Origin: Promethearchaeota archaeon
Lineage (GTDB): Archaea; Asgardarchaeota; Lokiarchaeia; Sigyniarchaeales; SOKP01
Length of the DNA stretch: 62,551 nt
Assembly: GCA_018238625.1 (NCBI GenBank)
Contig: JABCSY010000010.1
Span: 1 to 62,551, forward strand
Reading direction: 5' to 3'
Below the pieces are notes generated by a model. The model was given only the letters and a program-made list of their open reading frames with translations, had not been told where the DNA came from and searched no databases. Below, in pieces: positions 1 through 9,513 of the stretch. The position numbers and the translations under genes were made by a program. Numbering within the stretch: the first letter of the stretch is position 1; every line of letters starts with the position of its first letter.

Positions 1-163
1 TGCATTTAATGGAACTCCCGTTTTTGACTTAAAGGCATACTTCCCGATATGCGATCGTGTCCGAGATTGTCATATCGCACCATGGTTAAAGGATTGGCCT
101 GAATACTTAGAAGATGGAATCATTTGGTGGCAAAAACAAGGATTTTTCGAAGAAGAAACATAA
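1..163 (+). CDS. TrmO/TsaA-like tRNA methyltransferase, C-terminal fragment
   Basis: The first 54 codons of the window (frame beginning at base 2) are open to a TAA at 161-163. They encode the end of a protein with the sequence pattern NGTPVFDLKAYFP followed by a Trp-rich tail ending FFEEET. An N-G-T-P-V-hydrophobic-D-hydrophobic-K-x-Y stretch is typical of the UPF0066/TsaA family, whose member TrmO N-methylates t6A37 in tRNA with S-adenosylmethionine. The start and the SAM-binding part lie outside the window. The GNAT gene begins 52 bases downstream on the same strand. The family call rests on the short conserved tail only. Confidence 0.7.
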   Translation, partial: AFNGTPVFDLKAYFPICDRVRDCHIAPWLKDWPEYLEDGIIWWQKQGFFEEET

Positions 164-203
164 ATCTATATTTCTATTTTTTTTAAAAAATGCAGAAAAA
201 AAA

Positions 204-210
204 GAGGTGA
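204..210 (+). promoter_or_regulatory. Shine-Dalgarno sequence deciding the GNAT gene start
   Basis: GAGGTGA lies five bases before the ATG at 216. The open frame runs back to an ATG at 114, but that part overlaps the upstream methyltransferase gene and encodes a low-complexity Lys/Phe stretch, so 216 is the better start. Confidence 0.7.
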
Positions 211-215
211 AAAAT

Positions 216-1001
216 ATGGCAAAAATAATAGATATTAATGAGGAAAATATTGATGAGCTAGAGTTATTTTGTAAAAAAACAAAAAAGAAATTAGTTGGTT
301 ATCAAAATAAAGTGAAATGGATAAAAGAACGTTTTAAGGAAGGATTAAAATATAAATTACTTATAGTAAAGGAAAACAATAAAGAAACTTCTCGGGGTAT
401 GATAGAATACATTCCAGGTGAATATAATTGGCGAGGTATCCAAGCTAATGGTTGGATGGTCATTCATTGTCTATGGGTAGTTGGAAAGCATAAAAAAAAA
501 GGTTATGGTTCAAATCTTCTGCAAGAAAGTATTAAGGACGCAAAAAAAGCAGGAATGCATGGAGTAGTAGGCATGTCGGCGGATAAAGGAGGCTGGACTC
601 CAAAAACGAAGATATATTTAAATAATGGATTCGAAAAAGTAGATGAAATAAAACCATATTTCGGATTGTATGCCAAAATTTTTAATGATAAAGCGTCTAA
701 ACCAAAGTTTTATCCCATTTCAGATAATAAGGTAGAAGAATATCGTAAAGGAGTACATATTTTATACACTGACCAATGTCCTTACATAGTTGATCTAGTT
801 GACGAATTAGAAAAAGAATCTGATAAGAAGAACGAATCGTTGAATATAATTAAATTAGAAAATTGTAGAGAGGCTCAACAGAATGGCGTCCATCCTTATG
901 GAACTTATTGTATAGCTTGTAATGGAGAATTATCACTGTATAAACATACAACAAAAAAAGATATTCTTGCATTTTTAAATAAGGAAAGAGAAGAGATGTA
1001 A
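216..1001 (+). CDS. GNAT N-acetyltransferase with YoaP-like C-terminal domain
   Basis: This 261-residue protein has two parts. Residues 1-160 carry a GNAT fold; the acetyl-CoA-binding signature is visible as HKKKGYGSNLLQESI and is followed by GVVGMSADKGGW and YLNNGFEKV, typical of strands 4-6. The C-terminal 100 residues contain a TDQCPY motif and a CIACNGEL segment, resembling the thioredoxin-like YoaP domain fused to GNAT enzymes in Bacillus YoaP and many archaea. The substrate is unknown. The cysteine motif may be redox or metal responsive, which is inference. The start at 216 is chosen for its Shine-Dalgarno site. The gene lies 52 bases after the TrmO-like gene and could be cotranscribed with it. 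Confidence 0.8.
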   Translation: MAKIIDINEENIDELELFCKKTKKKLVGYQNKVKWIKERFKEGLKYKLLIVKENNKETSRGMIEYIPGEYNWRGIQANGWMVIHCLWVVGKHKKKGYGSNLLQESIKDAKKAGMHGVVGMSADKGGWTPKTKIYLNNGFEKVDEIKPYFGLYAKIFNDKASKPKFYPISDNKVEEYRKGVHILYTDQCPYIVDLVDELEKESDKKNESLNIIKLENCREAQQNGVHPYGTYCIACNGELSLYKHTTKKDILAFLNKEREEM

Positions 1002-1096
1002 ATAAGTAATTTAATTTACATTTCAATGGTTAACACATGCGCATTCTTGTTAAAATCTATTACAAAAGCATATAAATCTTAATGAATTGGCTTCAT

Positions 1097-1528
1097 TTAT
1101 TTTATAATATCTGTTATAAAACAAGTTTCCATTATTTTAACTCCTTTGATTGGAGATATTTTCTCTTCAATTAAAGGGTTAAACTGTTCAATAGTAGGAA
1201 TCTCCACTTTTATAAAAAGACCACAATTTCCACTTAAGCGCCAAATATCTGTAATCTCGTCAATTGCTTTTAATTCCTTCATTATATTTTTCATCTCCTT
1301 AAAGTCAGGTTCAATTTTAACAGTGGCTCTAGTTTGTGGTTTAGAATTGACACTATATTCTATAGTAAAACTTTTTATTATGCCCTCCTCCTTCAACTTA
1401 TTAACCCGCCTTCGAACCGTAGCTTCTGTTTTTCCTACTCGCTCAGAAATGGCTTTAAATGATATTCTACTATCTTCCTTCAATTCTTCTAAGATTTTTT
1501 CATCGATTGCGTCCAATATAATTTTCAA
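1097..1528 (-). CDS. Lrp/AsnC-family transcription regulator
   Basis: This 143-residue protein has the usual Lrp length and architecture. Residues 6-60 form the winged helix-turn-helix (LDAIDEKILEELKEDSRISFKAI, then RVGKTEATVRRRVNKL). Residues 65-140 form the RAM effector domain with the alternating beta-alpha pattern. Lrp proteins are DNA-binding oligomers that respond to amino acids or other small ligands. It is transcribed divergently from the FGGY kinase across a 295-base gap, so it could control that gene or itself; no operator is evident. The ligand cannot be told. Confidence 0.9.
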   Translation of the reverse strand: MKIILDAIDEKILEELKEDSRISFKAISERVGKTEATVRRRVNKLKEEGIIKSFTIEYSVNSKPQTRATVKIEPDFKEMKNIMKELKAIDEITDIWRLSGNCGLFIKVEIPTIEQFNPLIEEKISPIKGVKIMETCFITDIIK

Positions 1529-1823
1529 CCTCTTTAAAATATATTTAATATTTTACTAAAATGATCTATTTTATATATTATTTGTGATATTAAGTTAATT
1601 ATTTTTTTGTTTTCTAGTATTTAAATTTTTATTTTTTACTTGAAATTTTCGAAAAAAAGCGATTTTGGTCGATTTTGTATTATATAGTATAGTAATCTGA
1701 AAATTGTTTTTGTTAAAATAATCAAATATTTAGTGTGTTATTACTAAATTAATAATTTTGCATATTTTTTATATGTTTAACTACTAATGTTATCACTACT
1801 AAGATAAACTTAATAAAAAAAAA
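1529..1823. promoter_or_regulatory. Intergenic region between divergent Lrp and kinase genes
   Basis: This is very AT-rich spacer (295 bases) between two divergent genes, so promoters for both must lie here. TATA-like stretches are too numerous to choose between. I see no coding sequence and no clear palindrome. Confidence 0.4.
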
Positions 1824-3455
1824 ATGATTATGGATTATTTTCTCGGTTTAGATTGTTCAACTCAAAGTTTAACGGCCGTTCTCATAAATTTGAGCAAAAA
1901 TAAACTTACTGTTAGGTATAGCATTAATTTTGACGAAGAATTACCACATTACAACACACAAAATGGCGTTTTTAGTTCAAATGGCGGTAAAGTTGTTCAT
2001 TCAAATCCATTAATGTGGGTAGAAGCTTTAGAATTATTATTTAAAGCGTTTGCTCTAAAAGAATTACCTATAAACGAAATAAAAGCAATTTCTGGTTCAG
2101 GTCAGCAACATGGAACGGTCTATCTAAACAATTCTTTCGAACCAACTCTAAAATATTTAGATTCTGAAAAATCTTTAGTAAATCAATTAAAGAAAGTCTT
2201 TACAAGAGAAACTAGTCCAATCTGGATGGATTCAAGCACAACCAAACAATGCGAAGAGATTCGACTCAAATTAGGCGGTTTAGAACCTACAATAAGTATA
2301 ACGGGGTCAAATACTTTTGAGAGATTTTCTGGACCGCAAATTAGGAAATTTTACCAACAAAATTACGACGGTTATATTCAAACTTCAACGATTCATCTCG
2401 TAAGCTCTTTTCTATCTTCAATATTACTAGGTAAAAGTTCGCCAATCGACCACGGAGATGGAGCAGGTATGAATTTAATGAACATTAGAACTAACCAATG
2501 GGACGATAAGGCTTTAGACGCTACGGCTCCAAATTTGAGACAAAAATTACCGGCTCTTACTAACTCTTACGATGTTGTAGGGAAAATATCTCCTTTTTTT
2601 GTGGAAAGATATGGTTTTTCTCCAGAAACTGTCTTAGTTGCATGGTCAGGAGATAATCCTAATAGTTTAATCGGCGTTGGTCTTACAGAGAAGGGTAAAG
2701 CCGCAATTAGCTTAGGTACAAGCGATACTTATTTTAGTTTTATGAAAAACTTATCATTTGATATGTCGGGAGAAGGACATGTTTTCAGAGCGCCTACAGG
2801 AGATTTTATGAGTTTGATCTGTTTTAAAAATGGGTCTTTAGCAAGAGAAGCTATTATAGATAAATTCAATCTAAATTGGGACGAATTTGGCGAAATTCTA
2901 AGAAAAACGCCACCAGGGAATTTTGGTAAAATTATGTTGCCATATTTCTTGCCTGAAATAGTACCCTTAGTTTTAGAACCAACTGTTTATAGATTTGGTT
3001 TTGATGAGAATGATATGCAAAGCAATGTCCGAGGGATCATTGAAGCCCAATTTCTGTCAATGAGATTGCACTCCGAGTGGATCCAAGAACAAACTGAAGA
3101 GATTTACGCCACAGGAGGGGCGTCTGTTAATAAAGAAATATTACAAATCGCGTCAAACATATTTAATACTAAGATTTACCAATTTGAAATTACTAATTCC
3201 GCGGCATTAGGTGCCGCTCTAAGAAGCGCTAAAACTTATTACGATTCTATAAATGAAAGGACGAATTGGACTGAATTAGTAAATAGCTTTCTAAAAATCC
3301 AAGATAATTATATAATACAACCGAATAATAAGTACAAAAAATTATACGATGATTTGCTCGAAGTGTATAGGAAATGTGAAAAATTTACTTTAAAGCAAGG
3401 GGAAGATCCAGAGCATTTTAGGAAAAAATTTGTAGAAAAGTATTTCGGTAATTAA
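1824..3455 (+). CDS. FGGY-family carbohydrate kinase (xylulokinase-like)
   Basis: This 543-residue protein is an ATP-dependent sugar or polyol kinase of the ASKHA fold. The phosphate-1 motif is FLGLDCSTQSLTAVL near the N-terminus. The substrate-contact region ISGSGQQHGTVYL resembles the xylulokinase SGQMHG motif. C-terminal signatures are AISLGTSDTYF and YATGGASVNKEIL followed by AALGAAL. The length is slightly above the usual 490-510 residues. The start may be the ATG at 1824 or the one at 1830. The sugar substrate cannot be fixed from sequence; D-xylulose is the closest family guess. No isomerase or sugar transporter is adjacent; an MFS transporter lies at 27 kb. Confidence 0.87.
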   Translation: MIMDYFLGLDCSTQSLTAVLINLSKNKLTVRYSINFDEELPHYNTQNGVFSSNGGKVVHSNPLMWVEALELLFKAFALKELPINEIKAISGSGQQHGTVYLNNSFEPTLKYLDSEKSLVNQLKKVFTRETSPIWMDSSTTKQCEEIRLKLGGLEPTISITGSNTFERFSGPQIRKFYQQNYDGYIQTSTIHLVSSFLSSILLGKSSPIDHGDGAGMNLMNIRTNQWDDKALDATAPNLRQKLPALTNSYDVVGKISPFFVERYGFSPETVLVAWSGDNPNSLIGVGLTEKGKAAISLGTSDTYFSFMKNLSFDMSGEGHVFRAPTGDFMSLICFKNGSLAREAIIDKFNLNWDEFGEILRKTPPGNFGKIMLPYFLPEIVPLVLEPTVYRFGFDENDMQSNVRGIIEAQFLSMRLHSEWIQEQTEEIYATGGASVNKEILQIASNIFNTKIYQFEITNSAALGAALRSAKTYYDSINERTNWTELVNSFLKIQDNYIIQPNNKYKKLYDDLLEVYRKCEKFTLKQGEDPEHFRKKFVEKYFGN

Positions 3456-3495
3456 ACATGAAAAAATCTGAAAAAGAAATAAAAAAAAAAACCTT

Positions 3496-5064
3496 TTAAT
3501 TGAGTTTTAAACGAGCGTTTCCATTCATCACTTTTCCATTAAGTATCATATCTACTGCTTGCATACCACCTAATAAAGAACCAAACACTCCGTGTACAAA
3601 TTTCGGTTGGAACAAACCCTTAATTGGAGTTCTTATCTTTAAACGAGAACGACCAAAATTATTTGTAGTGGGCGCCATATCAAAGATTGAACCTGAAGGA
3701 GAATTAGAATAACGAGCGTAAGTTGCTGGTGTAGAAATATCTGTAATAAGAATATGTTTCCTGAGATCTGGAATAAGATAATTCTCTACAATACCTATAA
3801 AAAAATTGCCCCATTGTTCTTTTCTTTTTTCATATTCCTCTTTATTGCTTTCCCTTAATTCACTCCAATCTGCGAGGGCCATAGGTGTTACTCGGATCGT
3901 GATATTTGGTTGCCCTCCTGTAGTAAGTGAAGGACAGATTACTCCGATATGAAATCTTTTTTCAGAAAAACCGATCTCTCCTTTCTCGTATGCGTCGAAT
4001 AATCGATCATATGTATCTCCTCCTGTAGTAATGACATTATAACCGCAATCCATACCTAAAGCAGCTAAGTCAAGTTTATCATCTAATCCTAAGCTTACAT
4101 TAAACGAAGATGTAGACATTTTTACGGACTCGATTTTATCAGCATATTTTTTATTTGCTTTGCGAATTTCTTTTAACCCAACTAATTTTTTCATAGCCAA
4201 CATTGTGTCTATGGTGGTAATTACATAATCTGCGTAGATTTCTTCTCCTCCTTTAAGACGCACACCTTTGACCTGATTGTTTTCTACTAAAATCTTCTCA
4301 ACTTCGCTACTTAGCTTAAGTTCACCTCCTAAACTCAAATATCTTTCTTGGAGTTTGTTAGAAAAGTCAATAAAACCCAATTTCGTTCGATAGGCACCAT
4401 CCAATAGTGAATTCATTGCTGCTAGTGGTACTAAAGCTGTAACCTGTTCTGCTGGTAGAGCACTAAAATCAGCAAATACATTAAAAATTTCAATCACTTC
4501 TGGCTCAGTAATTCTAAACTTATCAAAATATTCTTTAAATGTTTTTGAAGCATTTTTTATGATTTTAGGACATGAGAATAACAACTTTAAAATTTCGAAA
4601 AAAGTAGGTTCAACCTTTAAATTAAATAGTTCTAAATACATAGCACGTGAATGGTCTATAAATTTAGTAATTTGTTCTGCATTATTAGGATATGTTTCAA
4701 TTAGCATCTGTTTAAATTTTTCCACTCCTGATGGTAACTCAAGCACTTTAATCTCTCTTGTCTCAGGATTGACAACAAATATTCTCATGTAATAACCTTT
4801 AAACTTTTTAAGCTCAATCTCAACGCCTAGATATTCAAGAATGTCAAAAATATTTGGTAAGATTTGACAAGTATCAAATACAAACCCTTCTCTTTCATAT
4901 GACGTAACAAATCCGCCAACCTTAGGTTCTTTTTCAACAAGAAGAACTGGATGCGTTTTAGTATCATGATTAAGCGCCCATGTTATGGCAGCACTCAAAC
5001 CGGTCGCACCTGCCCCTATTACTATTAAGCTCTTTTTTTCAACATTTTGACTCATAATTCCCAC
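3496..5064 (-). CDS. Phytoene desaturase-like FAD-dependent oxidoreductase
   Basis: This 522-residue flavoprotein starts with a Rossmann FAD-binding motif (IVIGAGATGLSAA, residues about 15-27), an acidic strand end (LLVEKEPKVGGFVTSYEREGFVFD) and a C-terminal FAD contact region (PKFVHGVFGSLLGGMQAVDMIL). This layout is that of the CrtI/retinol-saturase group of amine-oxidase-like enzymes. Archaeal members act on isoprenoids such as carotenoids, but many are uncharacterised, so the substrate is open. There is no phytoene synthase nearby. It converges with the kinase gene, whose stop lies 40 bases away, and diverges from the small peptide and TrmB genes. Confidence 0.8.
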   Translation of the reverse strand: MGIMSQNVEKKSLIVIGAGATGLSAAITWALNHDTKTHPVLLVEKEPKVGGFVTSYEREGFVFDTCQILPNIFDILEYLGVEIELKKFKGYYMRIFVVNPETREIKVLELPSGVEKFKQMLIETYPNNAEQITKFIDHSRAMYLELFNLKVEPTFFEILKLLFSCPKIIKNASKTFKEYFDKFRITEPEVIEIFNVFADFSALPAEQVTALVPLAAMNSLLDGAYRTKLGFIDFSNKLQERYLSLGGELKLSSEVEKILVENNQVKGVRLKGGEEIYADYVITTIDTMLAMKKLVGLKEIRKANKKYADKIESVKMSTSSFNVSLGLDDKLDLAALGMDCGYNVITTGGDTYDRLFDAYEKGEIGFSEKRFHIGVICPSLTTGGQPNITIRVTPMALADWSELRESNKEEYEKRKEQWGNFFIGIVENYLIPDLRKHILITDISTPATYARYSNSPSGSIFDMAPTTNNFGRSRLKIRTPIKGLFQPKFVHGVFGSLLGGMQAVDMILNGKVMNGNARLKLN

Positions 5065-5138
5065 TTAATTTTATAAATTTTATAAAAAGATTTTTAATAT
5101 GTATAATGAGATATATATGAATTTAAAATAATATAAGT

Positions 5139-5270
5139 GTGATAAAAATTAAAAAAAATGGAAAAATATTCATTGCTATTATTATCGTAGCACTGGTTAT
5201 TACTCTTGGTATTATCATCTCTGTAGCAGTCGATAATCTAATCCCCACAGATATCAACGGAGGGGGATGA
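5139..5270 (+). CDS. Small single-pass membrane peptide, 43 residues
   Basis: A GTG at 5139 opens a 43-codon frame ending in TGA at 5268-5270. The peptide has a basic N-terminus (MIKIKKNGK), a long uninterrupted hydrophobic segment of about 22 residues rich in Ile, Val and Leu, and a short polar tail ending Gly-Gly-Gly. That positive-hydrophobic-polar order is what a membrane peptide or signal-anchor looks like, and the codons are not random. There is no strong Shine-Dalgarno site. It could also be the leftover 5' end of a decayed secreted-protein gene. No homologue is recognised. Confidence 0.45.
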   Translation: MIKIKKNGKIFIAIIIVALVITLGIIISVAVDNLIPTDINGGG

Positions 5271-5331
5271 TCTTGCTCAGCTATCTTTTATCAGAAAATA
5301 TTTCTAACCTAATAATAAAATAAAGGATGAC

Positions 5332-5358
5332 TTTTACGAAAAAATTATAGTCGTAAAA
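5332..5358. repeat. Inverted repeat before the TrmB gene
   Basis: TTTTACGA at 5332-5339 and TCGTAAAA at 5351-5358 are perfect 8-base arms with an 11-base loop. They lie between the small peptide gene and the TrmB gene. This may be an RNA hairpin ending the peptide transcript or an operator for the TrmB regulator; the sequence does not decide. A second short hairpin (TACCC/GGGTA) sits at 5364-5378. Confidence 0.4.
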
Positions 5359-5501
5359 TGACTTACCCCGCAAGGGTAAAAAGAAAAAAAATAATATAGT
5401 ATGAAATAGTATGAAATATTAATTAGTTTATTAATTAACAAAATTCTTTTAAGTGCTCAAAACCTCTTAAATTGCGCGATTTTGTTTAATGGTGTAAAAA
5501 A

Positions 5502-6299
5502 ATGTCACATGAAACTCCCGAGAAAGTTAAAGAATCTCTACGTTCGATTGGTTTAACGGATTACGAGATATCAATATATTTAACTTTAATTTCAAAAGGA
5601 CCTATGGACGCGAGAGAGCTTTCTGAAGCCTCAAAAGTTCCATATTCCCGAATTTATAACATTTTAACTCAATTAGAAAAAGATAAAATGTGGATTTTAA
5701 AAGAGGAAGAATCAAGACCGTCGAGATATTTTGCAAAAAGCCCTGATGAAGCTTTGGTAATCGCAAAGAAACAATACAGCGATAGTTTTGACGGGTATTC
5801 AGACATAATTATTCGTGCTCTTACGCCCATTTACGAATCTCACGATACTCCGATAAAAGTTGCTTTATATATTCATCGGGGAAGAGATGTTTGTATTAAT
5901 AGAGGTTTATCTATAATAAATACAGCAAAAATGGCCCTATACTTTGTCACACAAGATTACGAATTTTTAGATGTGTTTTACGAGGAAATAAAAAAAGCAA
6001 GAGCTCGAGGAGTCACAGATATTAGACTACTAGTCGAAGAAGTAATAATAAAAGACAAAAAATTTAGAGAAATCCTTGATAAATACGCTCAAATCGCTGA
6101 AATTCGTTCCCGTGATCAAATTTTTGGGACTAGCTTGGTAATGGACGAAGGTGAAGACGCCTTTATAATTTTGACACAAGACATTTTTAAGAAATTATCT
6201 TATTTTGGCGTTATGGCCGATCATATCGCTTTTGGACCAGCTAGCAATTATTATTTTATGTATTTATATAATACGGCTGATGTAGTTAAATTAAAATAA
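5502..6299 (+). CDS. TrmB-family transcription regulator
   Basis: This 265-residue protein has an N-terminal TrmB winged helix-turn-helix (residues 10-75: LRSIGLTDYEISIYLTLISKG, then KVPYSRIYNILTQLEKD) and a roughly 180-residue C-terminal effector domain. The C-terminal part has a phospholipase-D-like fold pattern seen in several archaeal TrmB proteins. In characterised archaea TrmB proteins bind sugars and regulate sugar uptake or central carbon genes. A GGTG at 5493 precedes the ATG. It stands alone between the desaturase-like gene and the hydrolase gene, so its targets are unknown. Confidence 0.87.
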   Translation: MSHETPEKVKESLRSIGLTDYEISIYLTLISKGPMDARELSEASKVPYSRIYNILTQLEKDKMWILKEEESRPSRYFAKSPDEALVIAKKQYSDSFDGYSDIIIRALTPIYESHDTPIKVALYIHRGRDVCINRGLSIINTAKMALYFVTQDYEFLDVFYEEIKKARARGVTDIRLLVEEVIIKDKKFREILDKYAQIAEIRSRDQIFGTSLVMDEGEDAFIILTQDIFKKLSYFGVMADHIAFGPASNYYFMYLYNTADVVKLK

Positions 6300-6377
6300 A
6301 TGCTTCCTGAATAATCAAATAAAAGCTTCTACAACATTTTTTATGCAACTTTTCTTCTTAAGCTGAAGGTGTAATAA

Positions 6378-8387
6378 TTATTGCTTCTTATTAGTAAAAA
6401 CGGGAAGGATTACATGTGATTGATTAACTTCATCGTGATATATAGTTTGAGTAGCAACCTTGTACCCATTTTCATTATCTACCCCTGCAAGATTGGAATT
6501 TACGTCGAATCGAGGAAAATTGCTTGAAGTTATTTCTATGCGTATTTTGTGGTTTTTTGGAAAATAGATACCAATTGAACCAATAGCGAATTCGTATTTA
6601 TAAATTTTATTTGGTTTGATAAGTTTCGGTTCGTTCAGATCGCCATTAAGAAAGCGAGTTCTTACGCCAGAATCTATAACATTTATTGACTTCTTTCCAT
6701 TAGGATAAACATCAACTAGTTTAACCATAAAATCTGTATCCCGTACGGTGGTGGAAGCAAAAAGGACAATTCTGACCTCACCGATGATTTCTATGCCTTT
6801 TTCGAGCGTTTTTGAAGTATAAACCAACACATCATCACGCTTTTCAATGTTAGTCTGATCTTGAGGGCCGCTTAAGAGAAAAAGGTTTCTTCCACCCTTT
6901 GTAATCACAGGATTGGCAGGATCGAAATGATATTTATCGGGCGCTTCTTCTTTCGGATTCTTTTTTGAAAGGGTACCATCTCCGAAAAGGCTATTACTTT
7001 TTCCATTTGAATGCAAGTATAGTTTTAATTCATTGGAAGAAGGAGGCCACTTTTTAAAACCTCTCCATATATTTTTATTTAGCACAAATACTTGTATTGG
7101 AGGTAGTTTTGAAACATCTGTCGCTTCTCCTTTTAACCAAGATTCGTACCACCAAAATGGAAGGATATTTTTAAAAAACCTGAAGTCGTCTTTTAAATGT
7201 GCGTACTTTAATGGCTTAATAAATAATTTATCCATATTCATGTGCGTCCAAGGACCAACGATCATCTTAAAATCCTCTTTGAAGAATTTTGGAGCCCTTT
7301 CTTGTATCAACTTCGCGTCTCGTACCATATGTTCGATAAACATGTCGTACCAACCGCCAATAAAGAGAATTGGAGTTTTAAATTTATAATCAAGTCCAAA
7401 TACATATGGGGATAATTCGTGATTGTGAAATAATTTTCTCTCGTAGAACACTTCCTTTATCAACTTGGAGAACGAACCTTCGTCCTTTTTAGAAACATCT
7501 ACGTCCGTTTTATAGACTCGATTCATAATCTTCATCAAGTATTTAGCTCCTTCTATACTTGCCATATCAGACAATTTTGGTATTTTTGAGTCTAAAGGTT
7601 CGTTATAAAAGCTAATAGAGGGGTTAAAAAACAATTGCTTGTAATATCCATCTTTATCCCACTGATCAAAATCCATAGTTGTTAGTTTTTTCATGCTTGA
7701 GGTTGAATTCATGATTAAATAAAGAGACCCTGACAAACCAATTGGATACAAACCTCCAGGATGCCAAAAAACGTTTGAAAAAGAACTGTGAATTGGACTT
7801 AAACATGTAAGTAAATTTTCGTTATTCCAGGATACAGATAATTGTGTTATGCCCAAATAGGACATCCCCCACATTGCTACTTTTCCATTGTGCCAAAATC
7901 GTTTAGTAATCCAACGCAAAGTCTCTAAACCATCTTGTCGTTCATACATATATATCGAATTAGTGCTATATTCGCTTGATTGTGCAGAACCTCGTATATC
8001 TTGGAGAACTGAAACAAAACCTTTAGACGCTAAAAAGTATCCTAAAATGCTAAGTCGATCTTTCCAATAAGGTAGTCTTATTAGTATTGTAGGACCTTTA
8101 CCTTTCTTTTTGTAAATTTCTTTCGGTAAATATATGTCGGTTGCTAACTTTCCTCCATCTTCAAGAGTTATGAGGGTTTGCTTTAATCTAATGACATCGT
8201 TTTCAGGTAAAAAACTAATTTTTTGAAGTTTACCCAAACGCCCAATTATTTTAAAAATTTTAAATAGCGGGGGGAAAACGTAATCTACAAAAAATGCCAT
8301 GCGAATAATAATTGAGCTTAGTGGAGTCAAAATTGTAGGTAGTTTAAGACCAATTTTGATTTCCTTAGGGTTAAATTTTTGTTGCAT
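6378..8387 (-). CDS. CocE/NonD-family alpha/beta hydrolase
   Basis: This 669-residue protein belongs to the X-Pro dipeptidyl-peptidase S15 / cocaine esterase group. The nucleophile elbow GMSYLG places Ser at about residue 176. An oxyanion-region motif (RLPYWKDR) precedes it, and ILFIGGWYDMFIEH plus VGPWTHMNM supply the probable Asp and His. The C-terminal 200 residues form the jelly-roll domain of the family (IGEVRIVLFASTTVRDTDFMVKL). An extra N-terminal segment of about 50 residues with a hydrophobic stretch may bind the membrane. It is probably an esterase, amidase or peptidase; the substrate is unknown. It converges with the TrmB gene. Confidence 0.87.
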   Translation of the reverse strand: MQQKFNPKEIKIGLKLPTILTPLSSIIIRMAFFVDYVFPPLFKIFKIIGRLGKLQKISFLPENDVIRLKQTLITLEDGGKLATDIYLPKEIYKKKGKGPTILIRLPYWKDRLSILGYFLASKGFVSVLQDIRGSAQSSEYSTNSIYMYERQDGLETLRWITKRFWHNGKVAMWGMSYLGITQLSVSWNNENLLTCLSPIHSSFSNVFWHPGGLYPIGLSGSLYLIMNSTSSMKKLTTMDFDQWDKDGYYKQLFFNPSISFYNEPLDSKIPKLSDMASIEGAKYLMKIMNRVYKTDVDVSKKDEGSFSKLIKEVFYERKLFHNHELSPYVFGLDYKFKTPILFIGGWYDMFIEHMVRDAKLIQERAPKFFKEDFKMIVGPWTHMNMDKLFIKPLKYAHLKDDFRFFKNILPFWWYESWLKGEATDVSKLPPIQVFVLNKNIWRGFKKWPPSSNELKLYLHSNGKSNSLFGDGTLSKKNPKEEAPDKYHFDPANPVITKGGRNLFLLSGPQDQTNIEKRDDVLVYTSKTLEKGIEIIGEVRIVLFASTTVRDTDFMVKLVDVYPNGKKSINVIDSGVRTRFLNGDLNEPKLIKPNKIYKYEFAIGSIGIYFPKNHKIRIEITSSNFPRFDVNSNLAGVDNENGYKVATQTIYHDEVNQSHVILPVFTNKKQ

Positions 8388-8522
8388 ACTTTAAAATTAA
8401 TAAAAGTTAAAGATTTTTGAACTTAATTGTTTCCTTTTGCCCTTGCTTAAAAAATCTAAGGTCAACTCAAACGTTTTTTTGATTTGTCCAAATAATAAAA
8501 AGAGAAATGATTAAAAAATAAA

Positions 8523-8981
8523 TTACTTCAGAAACGCTCTCTTTCCTAAGTATATAAAGAGCTCGCCCAATTCAAAGATCGTGAGCGGATAGACTAAGTT
8601 AGCCATGTCAGTTCTTAACTGAATTTTGTTTTTACCGGAACAAATTAATTTTTCTATATCCTCTACAAAGTCATCCATGTCTAAGAAAAGTATTTCAATT
8701 TTATCGCACCCGGTTAATTCTTCGATGTCTTTATCTAAATGTTCTTCGACTTGATTTAATAGCCCTAATTTTAACTTAGGGGACAATTGATATTCAGTGA
8801 TAACTTCGTTCATTTCCTCTAGAATAATATTTAAAGTTAAGTTCCAATCTTTATTCTCTTTATATTTTGGAATTAACACTTCGCTTATTATTATTTCAAA
8901 AAGAGTTTTGGGCGCTTGTTCGTCGAATTCAACCTCTAAACCAGACCTTAGTTTAATTTTTTTAACCAATTCGAACCTCAA
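8523..8981 (-). CDS. Conserved-looking hypothetical protein, 152 residues
   Basis: I do not recognise this protein. It is acidic, mostly helical by composition, and has a patterned amphipathic middle (LNIILEEMNEVITEYQLS, then a run of Asp and Glu around DMDDFVEDIEKL). There are no cysteine pairs, signal peptide or membrane segment. It lies on the minus strand behind the hydrolase gene with a 135-base gap and marks the left edge of the unfamiliar-gene block that runs to about 26 kb. It is a credible gene for its length and codon pattern. Confidence 0.55.
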   Translation of the reverse strand: MRFELVKKIKLRSGLEVEFDEQAPKTLFEIIISEVLIPKYKENKDWNLTLNIILEEMNEVITEYQLSPKLKLGLLNQVEEHLDKDIEELTGCDKIEILFLDMDDFVEDIEKLICSGKNKIQLRTDMANLVYPLTIFELGELFIYLGKRAFLK

Positions 8982-9225
8982 CTCAATAATTTATTTGCTT
9001 AAAATTTGCTTCTTATTAAATAATAGACTATTTTTTTTTATACTTTTTGGGACTTTATAAAACTTGAGTTAAAATCAGCAATTCAAAAATATAACTAATT
9101 TTTTCAGTCTGAAAAAAGGAGTAAATCGGAAACCAAGACTTTCAAAATTTTAAAAATTGAATACTAAGTTCTATCGGACTTAAACTATGACTTAAAACTT
9201 AACTTATAACATAGGAGAACTAAAA

Positions 9226-9513
9226 TTGTTTAAAGTAAACGTAAAAAAAGCGAGGTTCGCGTTGAAAAACGCCTTACTCTTAACTCACGCGACTTCGACG
9301 ATAATATTTGTGGCGATAAGTATAATCTTAACGTTGTGCGGAGCTGTGCCTCTAGACTTACCGATCGAGGAGGTCTCTTTGGACTATTACTGGGCTAATC
9401 TGAGCCTATACGCTCAAATCTTTTCGTGGGTGTTTGTTATTACTCTTATAGAGATAACGGTCGCGAAAAAAGCAATAAAAAAAAGTTATATCGTATCGAA
9501 CGAGAACCCGTAA
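9226..9513 (+). CDS. Small two-pass membrane protein, 95 residues
   Basis: The TTG at 9226 is preceded by AGGAG about ten bases upstream, which supports this start. The protein has a basic N-terminus, a first hydrophobic helix (about residues 18-42), a short acidic outside loop with DLPIEEVSLDYYW, a second helix (about 58-80) and a basic tail (KKAIKKSYIV). This predicts two membrane passes with both ends inside. The function is unknown. Its codon choice, with many GCG, TCG and CGA codons, resembles the genes to its right. Confidence 0.6.
   Translation: MFKVNVKKARFALKNALLLTHATSTIIFVAISIILTLCGAVPLDLPIEEVSLDYYWANLSLYAQIFSWVFVITLIEITVAKKAIKKSYIVSNENP

Noticed and set aside
114..215. Upstream extension of the GNAT gene to an ATG at 114
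   Set aside because: It overlaps the end of the TrmO-like gene and encodes a low-complexity Lys/Phe run; a good Shine-Dalgarno site points to 216.
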